Made by a program: the position numbers and the translations under genes. The notes below the pieces were generated by a model that saw only the letters and a list, made by a program, of their open reading frames with translations, was not told the DNA's origin and made no database searches. Positions 45,046 to 54,533 of a stretch of DNA of 64,000 nt are shown here, in pieces. The DNA lies in NCBI RefSeq assembly GCF_004798865.1, contig NW_025335641.1, positions 9,983,952-10,047,951 of the forward strand, read 5' to 3'. Positions within the stretch are counted from its first letter, which is position 1, and every line of letters begins with the position of its first letter. Origin of the DNA: Varanus komodoensis (lineage: Eukaryota > Chordata > Lepidosauria > Squamata > Varanidae).

Positions 45046-45587
45046 TTAACGTATAACATTCTGATAGTCTACTAAGGCATCTTAATACAGAAATATAGGC
45101 CATTTGATTGTAATGTGGCTCACAACAATCCAAGGATGGTGATGGTAGGTCCATGGAAAGTCCTGCCAGCTTTCTCCAGTTCAGTTGTGCCATATTTGCG
45201 GGGTGGGGGAGGAATCTTCTCTTTTATTGTTGAATATATGTCTGGTACTTGTTTGCAGAATTTCCATGCCAATGACAATGGGAGAAAAAGACAGGATGCC
45301 AGCTTCAGCTGGGCATAGGGAGTGAGCCCAATCCAGCTCCCTTTTGGGAAAGGCTGATGGCTTTGGATACAGCAGAATATGGGTGAATGTGTTATTTTGC
45401 TGGAGCAGCTCCACTCTGCCAGCAGAGGGGCATTTTTGCTCCTTCCTAAACCCCTCAGATGCCTGTCCATGGCAAGTTAGGATTGTTCAATTATGGACAA
45501 AATTAAGAACCATTGTTAGACTGAATTGCAGCATTTTCTATGTTGAAAATAACCATGGCTTCACCGCAGGCTTCATTTGGTGAACCT
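45046..45587. other. Unassigned non-coding DNA
   Basis: Nothing recognised. Confidence 0.4.
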
Positions 45588-45626
<39 letters not shown>

Positions 45627-45708
45627 TGTATATATATACACATACATATACATATATATGTATGTGTATATGTGTGTGTATATATATATATATATATGTA
45701 TGCATGTA
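45588..45708. repeat. Compound microsatellite (GTA)n-(TA/TG)n
   Basis: About 12.7 perfect GTA units (45588-45625) run directly into mixed TA, TG and CA dinucleotide tracts, including about ten consecutive TA units near 45679-45698. A frame over this tract reads as poly-Val and is an artefact. Confidence 0.95.
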
Positions 45709-46758
45709 ATATTCAGCTGTTAATGATTTGGATAAACCAACAGACAGACCAATGCTTCTGTTTGGGGTCTGGAATTAATACAGTGACTAGTTCTATGAAA
45801 TGCAAATCCCCATCTTACATCAATAACATACAAATTTTTCTACAAAAATCAAGGTGTTTTATCCGGATATTTATCAGAGTTCAACATGTGCATGATTTCA
45901 CAATAAAATATTTTAACTAAAATATGTATAACACTATCTTTTAAATAAAATGTCCAATCCAATTCATATTTCCCTCTGAAACCATTAAGTGAATAATTCA
46001 GAATACTAGTTTGCAGAATTTTAGGAAGACATAAAATCAGATCACAGAATTTTAGTCTATTTTCGGTGGCTACAGAGAAAAGAGTTTATTTTAGGATTGC
46101 TGCCTCTTCTATACGTCTCATGCCTTTCCTACATACATTTGCAGGCCCTGCATCATGCTCTTTCTAATCGTGTTGGAGGGAATGATTGAAAGATACTAAA
46201 TGTATTTACAGATTGAGACGACTGTCAGGCCATTAGACAGAGTAAGGCAGTTGCCTCCAGCAAAAGAGATGTATGAAGATGTGGCGATGAGGAATTGCAG
46301 TTCGATGTCGGAGGGCAGGTCTCTGTGTGTTGGATGTTTCACTCTGTGTCCCCCAAGTAAGGACCAAACTATGCTTGTCATATCAGTTCAGTCAATACTA
46401 TCACTTTCTTTCTTTAACCCAGCACCTCTGGAACAGTGTCATTTGGGGGTGAAAACAGGAAGGGAGTGCTTTTAAATCCCTCTCCTCTAGAGCACATTGC
46501 TCCCAATCCAAGTCAAGCTCATGCACACTTACACAGAAGTAATTATGAACATGTAGTTTGGCCTTCAGCCTGTCCTTAGGTTCAGTGTCCCATTGCCACT
46601 AACGAATTTATATTCAGCTGCCGGTCCAGTCAGCTTCTGCACATGGAACTCCAGGGAGTAGCATATTTTTCTTCACCTCATGCAGTAAAATGTCTCAGGC
46701 CACCCTGAGAACCCTTGGGGGAAGGCAAATACTCCTTCACCAGAAATCAGTTAAGATC
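45709..46758. other. Unassigned DNA; weak MITE and shared segment
   Basis: 46236-46262 resembles 32480-32506. 46500-46556 has CATGCACACTTACACAGAAG, a faint match to the palindromic repeat at 16741. I see no gene. Confidence 0.35.
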
Positions 46759-47420
46759 ACAGAATCATAGAATGGTAGAGTTGGACAGGACCTATACGAC
46801 CACCAAGTCCAGCCCCCTGCCCTGTGCAGGACTTCAGGTTAAGGCTGCCCTGTCAGACGGCTGTCCAACGACCTTCTGAATGCCTGTCATGTGGGAAAGC
46901 CCACAACCTCCCTAGATAATTGTTTCCATTGCTGAACTGCTCTAACAGGCAGGAAGTTATTCTTGACGTCCAGCCAGAATCTGGTGCTCTGTAACTCGAT
47001 CTCATTATTCTGTGTGTCCTGCACTCTGGGATCATTGAGAAGAGATCTTGGCCCTCCTCAGTGTGACAGCCTTTCAAGTATTTGAAAAGAGCTATCACAT
47101 CTCCTCTCAGTCTTCTCTTCTCGAGGCTAAACGTCCAGTTCTCTCAACCTCTCCTCAAAGGGCTTTAGTTCCAGCCCCTGGACCATCCCTGTTGCCTTCC
47201 TATGAACCCCTTCCAGCTTGCCTGCATCTCTCCTGAAGTGTGGTGCCTAGAACTGGACAGGATACTCCAGGTGGAGCCTAACTAGTGCCAAATAGAGGGG
47301 AACCAGGACCTCATGTGATCGTGTGATTTGGAAGCTATACATCTATTAATGTATAGCTTCCAAATGTATAGCTGCCACCCAAAACAGCATTTGTTTTGTT
47401 TTTTGCAGCCACATCCATTT
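46759..47420 (-). mobile_element. CR1 LINE, 3' 660 bp, reverse orientation, with palindromic insertion
   Basis: It starts with ACAGAATCATAGAATGGTAG, the reverse of the CR1 octamer tail. It continues through CCAAGTCCAGCCCCCTGCCC, TTCCATTGCTGAACTGCTCT, ACTGGACAGGATACTCCAGG and GGAGCCTAACTAGTGCCAAA. No coding frame survives. At 47326-47365 it carries a perfect 17-bp inverted repeat described under findings; the CR1 sequence resumes after it (ACAGCATTTGTTTTGTTTTT, GCAGCCACATCC). Confidence 0.88.
47326..47365. repeat. Perfect 17-bp inverted repeat, 6-nt loop
   Basis: ATTTGGAAGCTATACAT (47326-47342), loop CTATTA, then ATGTATAGCTTCCAAAT (47349-47365). The two arms are exact reverse complements. Confidence 0.97.
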
Positions 47421-48839
47421 CAGGAGGCCAAAACCTGGAGTGCAGAATAAGTCTGGTGACCATGAAGGATAGAATTAAAATGCCATTGATAAAGAAATTC
47501 AGACAATTATTTTGAATCACATGAATATCTGGCATTATACCAAGCTATATTACGAGAGAGAGAGAGGGAGAGGGAGGGAGAGAGATGCATTGTATTATGC
47601 TGAAAGCTCACAATACTTTGAGGACAAGAAAAACCTTTCAAATAATTTGCACTAAGTTAACAAAGAATTTAAGAACAAGATTTTTAAGCAGAGTGTTCAG
47701 GAAAGCACAAAGGAAAGCTTAGGAAAAAATACAGGCCATGAGGGAGCCGCAAAGTAGTCTATTTTACTTACTTATCCCACAATAGCACATTATTTACTAG
47801 GTGCCTAAGAGGGCGAAAAACAGAAAGGTGGAAATATTTAAGCCTGACAAGTGGTTACATTGATTTTAAATTAATTTTAATGGGCCTTTCAGTTCTATGC
47901 TGTTTAGGTCTGCGCAGAATGCTAAAGCACCCAACAACCCGAAGACGTGGAAGCCCCAATTTTTAAAAAATGAATCCTCTGTGCAGTATATGGAGTGAGC
48001 ATCTATTAGATGGACTACTGTGGTCGGTGTGATTAAAAGTGCCTGCTTGTCTCTGGTGGCTTTATATTGCTGGTTGAGATGAGAGCGCCCAGTAGGCTGG
48101 CCAACCTGTGTGGAAAACATGGTCTGGTGGGCATTTGACAGCAACTCGATGTGTGGAAAACAGTAGAGGAAAAGGTCCATAACAGAAGAATTAACATTAT
48201 CACCTGATCCTATCAACACATCAGGCTGCGATGAAAAATTGCATATGTACGGTGATTGGATGCAACGTTGGTGCCCAGGTGCAATGCAGGACTAAGTTAG
48301 CAACAGTGGAGAAGAAAGAGTTCATCCTCAAGCTTCGGAATTTCCTTTCTTCATCCCGGTTAGAGGCACGATGATGGGATCCATGCCTGCCACCACAGTC
48401 GGATCCTCCTATAGCTGTGGACCTCCCTGGCAACCTGCCGAGTCCCACGGATTTCAGGTATGACTAAGGCATTCCTAGCCTCTCATTTCAGCAGCTTTAT
48501 GGAAGAATGATTCAGTAGTGAAGTATGAATGCTGTTGAGAACTGGATGAAATACTGTCTTTTAAGCTGATCAGTTCAGTCACAGATTTAGAGGAGCTTCC
48601 CCTTCCTTTAAGAGCTATGGGAGAAGCCCTACAAGCCCAGCCCAGGGCTCTAGCAACAAACCTGCCTGCCTCTCTTCCCCATGTGCCATAGCCTGTAGGA
48701 TGCCAGCTTGGCCAGCTTCAAGGGGTAAATGAAAAGCAAGATGCAATTATGGGAACGCTACAAAAATCCTTGGAATTAATTCCTGGGAAAGCAGAAAGCA
48801 GCAACCAAAGGTGATTTGGAAAAGGCTACTGTTCTGTCG
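47421..48839. other. Unassigned DNA with (GA)n tract
   Basis: (GA)n-like simple sequence lies at 47553-47585. Nothing else is recognised. Confidence 0.4.
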
Positions 48840-49180
48840 ATCTGGAACCTTGGTAGCAATTATCACACCAATCTAAATTCTTAATTTGCTTTCACTCGTA
48901 GTCCACCCCAGTATGAATGAGACAAATGGCTCTGAAATATCAACTAAACCAAATAACAGGTTTAAACATGCAATCGTTATTCAAATGAGTGCAAACACCT
49001 TGTGGTTGACTGAGCATTTAGTAGGAGTTTGGAAACGAATATTGCCCATTTCTCCCTCCTCGTTTTGCAATTGCCTGCCAGGCTATGCAGGACTCAATAA
49101 AAAAGCCATTCATTCTCTTCTACCAGCCAAGAGGCCTGCAGACTTTGGTTCTAAATGAACACCACAATAAATTAGATGTT
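48840..49180. other. Candidate conserved non-coding element
   Basis: Complex AT-rich block including TTCTTAATTTGCTTTCACTC and ATGCAATCGTTATTCAAATG, with no repeat similarity. The judgement is by appearance only. Confidence 0.22.
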
Positions 49181-51112
49181 TGACAGGGAAGATGTATGGC
49201 CTGCAGAATGCTTGAGCTACGTTTTGAATGGCAAAACTCTGAAACAATAGCTCTGATTTAGATACATTGATTACTCCAAACAAAGATTTATTGAGCAAAG
49301 GAATCTATCATAGACCCGGAAATTACATGACTAATCCATACAGCACTAGCTACAGTTCCCAAATCTTTCTTCCAACATTGCTACATGACTATTGAGAAAA
49401 CATCACACTGAGTAGTGGTAGGTGAGGTCTCCCAAACTTGATTTGGACTGGATTGTAATTAGGACTGTCAGAGCAGTCTGCAGTAGATTCAAATGAGCTC
49501 GAATTTCTATGGCTCTGATCAGCAGATTTCGTAGCAGACTGGCTTCTTCAAAGTTATGCAGACTCTTTTTTATTGCTTGGGGGGATTTGCATGAATTCGC
49601 ACTTGAAATAATGCACATTAGGATACATCTGATGGAATTCTCATACCTCTATTCTAATAAAATCAGATTCTTCCAGTGAATGGACAATGGAATGAAACCT
49701 ATCTGCCAATCCATAAAACACAGATGGAATGGAGTTAAGAAAATCGGTATACCCCTCCTGTAACATGCTGAGCTGCCCTGTCCCCTCTGCCAAAACAGGA
49801 AAACAGCTTTGCTTATTCCAAGTAAAGGCACATGTTCTTTCTAAAATTGCATAGCACTGCACCCTAAATCCAACTCCATTTGGCCCCTGTGGGGTGTTTC
49901 TCTCCTTTCCCTGACTCATCGGATCTATTGGTAAACCCTGGGAAAACTTGGCAGACCCTGGGAGAACTTCCAGGTCTATGCAGCATACCAAGCACTGGAT
50001 CATTTCTCCCCTTCTTCCCAGTGAGATGGAATGGTTAAAGAATGGATGGGGGATGGGAGGGGGGGTTAAAACCTGAGCCGCAAGATTACGAGGCCATAAT
50101 GCTCCCTTTGTAAGTGACCTCATTCTTTTGATTCCCTCCCCACTGCTCATTTCCAAGCCAGGAAATGTAAGTTTCTGTGATGGTTGTAACGTGGAGGTAG
50201 AGCGGGATGCTGACAGATTAACACTGTGCCTACAAAGAGTACTGCACAGAACCATATCAAAACTTAGCCAGGTGAGGGGCAATTGCATGGGTCACTTTTA
50301 GGTTGTGAGTCTGGTATTTCACTTTTCTCAAGCATCTCTTTTGCCTTAGCTGAGGAAGTGAAGACAAACGGTTGCACTTCTTCCCCATCCCACCATGCCT
50401 TGAGGAAAGGTGTAAATCCGAGCACGTCCTGCTAAAAACGTCCTGCTAAAGATGAAAGAAAAATCCTACCGCTTCCAGCATGTTTTCTGTCCAAGCATGC
50501 ACAGGATTGCACCCAAAGTCTCAGGTCAAGAAATACATTTAAGTGGCAGCTTCCTTTCTCAAATTAGCATCCTTTCAAGGCCCTCGCTCACATTTCGTGC
50601 ACTCCTGCATTTGGTTCTTTTCCTTCACTTAAGATAAAAGCTGACTCTGATGGCCACCCAGACAGATTGCTCACTGTAAGTGGGGAGAAAAGCAACAATG
50701 CTCAGAAAAATAAAATTGTCCCCCTCCCTCACAGAGTGCTGAGACAGCCTACAGTGAAGAATTAAGCTCTTAAGCCACCATAAGCTGCTGAAAAGGTTTT
50801 GGAAAGGCCTCTGTCAAAAGTTTCCAGGTATCCACTAAGCAACCAGGACATCTTTAGAGAGGCAGCCCTTATAGCAAGCTTGAGAGGGCCAGCCACTGTA
50901 CGCTCTTTGCTGAATTTTATGGGCATAACATACCAGTACGTATTGCCCCATTTAACTACATGGCCTGTGGAACACCCAAAACTATCTGTGCAACAAACAG
51001 CAGCCTAAACTGGAGAGTTACCTGGGCACGCAGCACACCTGGGCAACTGTAATCAGTCAGTAAACAGGAGACAGAAAGATGATAGACAGAAAGACAAACA
51101 GACAGAGGCATG
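49181..51112. other. Unassigned non-coding DNA
   Basis: The longest frame, 49641-50288 on the minus strand (215 codons), has no recognisable domain, and I regard it as a chance opening. Bases 50480-50520 carry GCATGCACAGGATTGCACCC, a possible scrap of the 16741 repeat. Confidence 0.4.
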
Positions 51113-51703
51113 TGTTGCCAATTTCAGCACCCCAAAACACCCCAAAAATAGTTGGCCATAAGGAGGCCACATAGTAAAAACACCAGTTATACTGTCCCAG
51201 AAGGGAGGGGGGCATAAGAAATTAATGAACTTTGTGTAACCCACAGGTAACAAGCCAACCTGACCTCGAATACAGTAATCAAAGGGGCAGTGGAAACTGG
51301 TTATAGCCACTATGAAAGCTGCAAATGTGCAGGGAGTAAGAACATGGCAAGCCTGTGTGAATCTCGAGCAGAGAAGAAATAAACATGGGAAATGTCTGGT
51401 CCTTGAGAGAAGAAAAGACTCTCTGAAGGTAACAGCAGTGGGGGTGTGGCTGCATTGATGTATTGATGCATTGGATGTGTATTAGGTGACCTAATTGCTT
51501 ACCTAGGGTATAAAAAGCATGTACTGCGGTACAACTTTGGAGACGACGCTTTGGGCTGAACATCCCCTTTCGTCTCCCTTTATTCTATAGTGCACCAGAA
51601 TAAAGCTGGTTTGGCTCTAAGTCTCGTCTCAGGCTCCTTTTGACTCAGGCTCTGGGGTCCACCTGGGTTTGCCCCAGCTGTTGACTGGCTGAGTTCGGTA
51701 ACA
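51113..51703 (+). mobile_element. Solo retroviral LTR (ERV), about 591 bp
   Basis: The segment begins TGTTGCC and ends GGTAACA, short imperfect inverted ends of the TG...CA type. Inside, a TATA box (TATAAAA, 51509-51515) precedes AATAAA (51599-51604) by 90 bp, the order expected of U3, R and U5 on the plus strand. No primer-binding site follows and no gag, pol or env similarity is nearby, so it looks like a solo LTR left by recombination. Flanking target duplication is not evident, which fits an old copy. An ERV of class I type is possible, but the class cannot be settled from the LTR alone. Confidence 0.75.
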
Positions 51704-51727
51704 CCTGGGAGTCCTTCTTTCCATCAG

Positions 51728-51911
51728 TGCATAGCTCAGTGGCAGAGGACCTGTTCGCCATGCAGAAGGTTCCAGCTTTAGTGTCCGGCATCTCCGGTTA
51801 GGGGATGGGAAAGACCTTCCTCCTGACGTCCTGAATTACGGCTTGTACTCCAAGAAGGCAATACAGAAAAATAGACCATTACTCTGACCTGCTGTCAGGC
51901 AGCTTCTACAG
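51728..51911 (+). mobile_element. tRNA-derived SINE (squamate type)
   Basis: GCATAGCTCAGTGGCAGAGG contains a tRNA-like A box. GCCATGCAGAAGGTTCCAGC and the following bases are the decayed B-box region, and GGCATCTCCGGTTAGGGGAT and GGGAAAGACCTTCCTCCTGA form the body. It ends with CTGTCAGGCAGCTTCTACAG, the usual 'aggcagcttc' end. It is interrupted at its 3' end by the hAT element starting at 51912. Confidence 0.8.
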
Positions 51912-52226
51912 CAGGGGGTGCAGGGTGACCTCAGGCCTGTGAGTCAAATCTGGCCCTTGGAGGTCCCCAGATGCCCCGGCCTTGCCTTTCCTCTGGCCCC
52001 ACCAGGTTCCACTCAGCTGCTGTTGGATTAACAGTTCCCTGGCTTTTGCACGGTTCTCCCCTAATATGACAGGCTTAGTGACATATAGTAGGAACTTCGA
52101 GCCACAGCATGCTGGTATTTTGGCCCAGGTCCCTTTGCATTTGGCCCTGTCTGTCACTGGAATGAGGTCCTCAGAGGTTCTCTGAAATGTGTTCAGCCTT
52201 GGGCTGAAAGAGGTCGAGCACCTCTG
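51912..52226. mobile_element. hAT-type non-autonomous element (315 bp)
   Basis: The left end CAGGGGGTGCAGGGTGACCT and the right end, reading CAGAGGTGCTCGACCTCTTT on the other strand, are imperfect inverted repeats with the CAGNGGTG start known for hAT. The flanks TTCTACAG (51904-51911) and CTCATCAG (52227-52234) agree at 5 of 8 positions. No transposase frame is seen. The 17086 element shares its left-end layout. Confidence 0.75.
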
Positions 52227-52336
52227 CTCATCAGCCAAGATCTTGCATTTTAGCTGCCAGAACAGCAGTCCTGCAACCTGAACATGCAGCTCAACAGGCA
52301 CCCTTGGGAAGTAGGGAAATGCTGCTTTACAGCCCA

Positions 52337-52405
52337 TTTTTACTCAGATGTAAGTGCTGCTGCTTACTCTCAGGCAGGTGTTCTATGGAGCTGCAACCTT
52401 AGTCT
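52337..52405. repeat. Palindromic MITE-like scrap
   Basis: TTTTTACTCAGATGTAAGTG followed by GCTTACTCTCAGGCAGG and GGAGCTGCAACCTTAG recalls the 16741 family. Confidence 0.35.
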
Positions 52406-54249
52406 CAAAGGCCACCATGCCCCCACTGCCAGCAAACGGTGAGATTAACGCTTGCAAACACACTCTATATAACATTTAACCTTTATATGTTGTCAACAGG
52501 CTTTTGCTTATTGTGCAAATTGTCTCAATACAACCCCAAGAAAATGTGTGCTGTTTCCCCTGAAAGCATCTACCAAGAACAACGGAGCTGACAGATGGGA
52601 AATGCACAATCAGCCCACTGAGTGTTCTGCTCACCTGCCAAAGCAGCAAGGATCGGGAATATAACCTTTCTTGCTGGGGGTTTGAGGTAAGCTCAGGAGG
52701 GTGTTGAATTAAAGGGGGGGGGGGGGGAAGCATGCTAAAAGTAGCTTGATGTAACATCTCTGTGTATGTCAATTGGACTTCACTCCCCCTCCGCCACCCC
52801 CGAAAAAGTGTGGCATCACGTTTCTTGCTATTTTAATTTAATGCTTCTCTTCATTTTTTTAAGAATACCCCTGACACAGTACAATATGGGTGTGTCTTCA
52901 CATGCTTTGCACATTTGTAGATATGACCTTCTACTCTTCCCTGTATTAAATCACATCTCCCTGGCAAATAATTTCTTCATCTAAAGACCAAAGTAATGGA
53001 AGGCCCATTTTCTCTGCTGAGATCCCTCTCCCCACAACACTTGCCTCTGTTTCAAACTCTGCTTGTATCCAGAGAAGAACAGCAAAGGGCCAATATTCTC
53101 CAGTGCCTACTAAAAGGAGCCTGTTAAGAATCCAGCTATGTGCATGGAAGGAAAATTACAGGAAGCACTGAATATTCTCTCTGCCTGGGTCACTCCCACT
53201 GGTGATCGGACTGGGCAATGAAAGCCATTCCACATTTAGTTGGCAGCCTGGCACCAGAGACCCAAGCACAAAGCCAGCCTCTTCTCCAGACTGAGTGGCG
53301 AGGGGGCATCCAGAATCTGAATAAGAGGCTGGAGAAAGGCAGTCAAATGTTCCTGAGCTGCTTGTGCCAGAGCCTGTGGGCCTCTTAGGAGGGCTGGGCA
53401 GAGGCTGCTGGCAGCAGAGGCTGCAGGACAAGGCAGCAGGACTGTCCTTTCCTCTCCCATCTTCCCAGCACGCATAAGATCAGCCTGCACAAGGCGTTAC
53501 TGCTGCGTAAATGCAGCAGGGATCGGGGCAGAGCATGCACCAACCAACCCATGCTCTTCCTCATAGCAAATATTAATCTCCACCATTGTCTCAGTTGTTT
53601 GGGGTTAGAGGGCTCATCTTTTGGGTCCTATGGGAAGAGGAGACATAACCCATCACATGGATTATATTTGCTCTGAATCCTGGTTTGAAATAGAAGTTTC
53701 CTTTAAAACCAAATTCTTGCAAATTCTGTGCAAGCTGAAGTTGCTATGACTGGTGGGGCTGAGTGGAGGGGTACCATTTGCACCCTAAGCAGCAACATGC
53801 CTTAGTCCAGCCCAGTTACGAAGTTTTTTAACAGGCCCACTGGAGACCTGAAATATGCCTGAGTTCCCAGAGTCAGTCTCGGTGCAAGATGCTCTTCTGT
53901 ACAAGTCCTCAATTCAGCAGTGGCTGTAGTCATCTCAGGAAACCATGAAGGGAATCCCTTGCTAGTCCCGTGGCGACACACCACACTACAAACTGAATCT
54001 AAGAGACCAGAGGATGGCAAGCTCTGAGGCCATTGCTTTGACTCCTGCAGTGGCTGTTTTACCTGTTCTGCTCATCACTTTCCACTGCTGTCTGCTGCCC
54101 ATTTTAACTTTCCTCCTTATTGTTCCTTTCCCCTCCTTTTTATTCTATCTCCATTTACTCTCTGATTTTCTGCCCACTTTCTTTCTCCTCCCTACCTTTC
54201 CCTTCTTGTTTTCCCCTTTTATAACTTATCTCTGTCCCTTTGCAAGAGC
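52406..54249. other. Unassigned DNA with a 14-G run
   Basis: 14 consecutive G lie at 52714-52727. The pyrimidine-rich stretch 54100-54240 yields a low-complexity frame (54014-54325). I see no gene. Confidence 0.4.
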
Positions 54250-54360
54250 CCCAAGAGTTGGCTTACCAGACCCAGTGAGTTTCAGGAACATACAGGGACT
54301 AGAACCCAGCTCTCCTGAGCCCTAGGTGGGTGCTTTCACCACTACACCACACTGACTCCA
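54250..54360 (-). mobile_element. tRNA-derived SINE, head part, reverse orientation
   Basis: ACTAGAACCCAGCTCTCCTG is followed by GTGCTTTCACCACTACACCA and CACTGACTCC, the reverse of the tRNA-like head seen at 43731-43952. The body is mostly lost. Confidence 0.65.
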
Positions 54361-54445
54361 GCTTCTAGCCTTTCTCTTCCCTTCCTTTTTTCCTCAAAAT
54401 CCTCACATATATTCTTCCCTCCTAGCTGGTATAGCAAGGTATATA

Positions 54446-54460
54446 GTGTGTGTGTGTGTG
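54446..54460. repeat. (GT)n microsatellite
   Basis: About seven GT units followed by a G-rich tract. Confidence 0.8.
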
Positions 54461-54487
54461 GGAGGGGGGAATGAATACAGAACAGAG

Positions 54488-54533
54488 GTCCACTCAGAAC
54501 CCATGTAAGTGTGCATTGGGCTGCAGCCTTAGA
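54488..54533. repeat. Palindromic MITE half
   Basis: CCACTCAGAACCCATGTAAG followed by TGTGCATTGGGCTGCAGCCT matches one arm of the 6796/16741 repeat family. Confidence 0.5.

Noticed and set aside
45540-45920. 126-codon frame with a run of Val residues
   Set aside because: It is the translation of the GTA and TA/TG microsatellite.
49641-50288. 215-codon minus-strand open frame
   Set aside because: No domain or family resemblance; composition looks like translated non-coding DNA.
51728-51790. Possible tRNA gene
   Set aside because: A- and B-box-like segments are present, but no cloverleaf can be formed convincingly and the SINE body follows directly.
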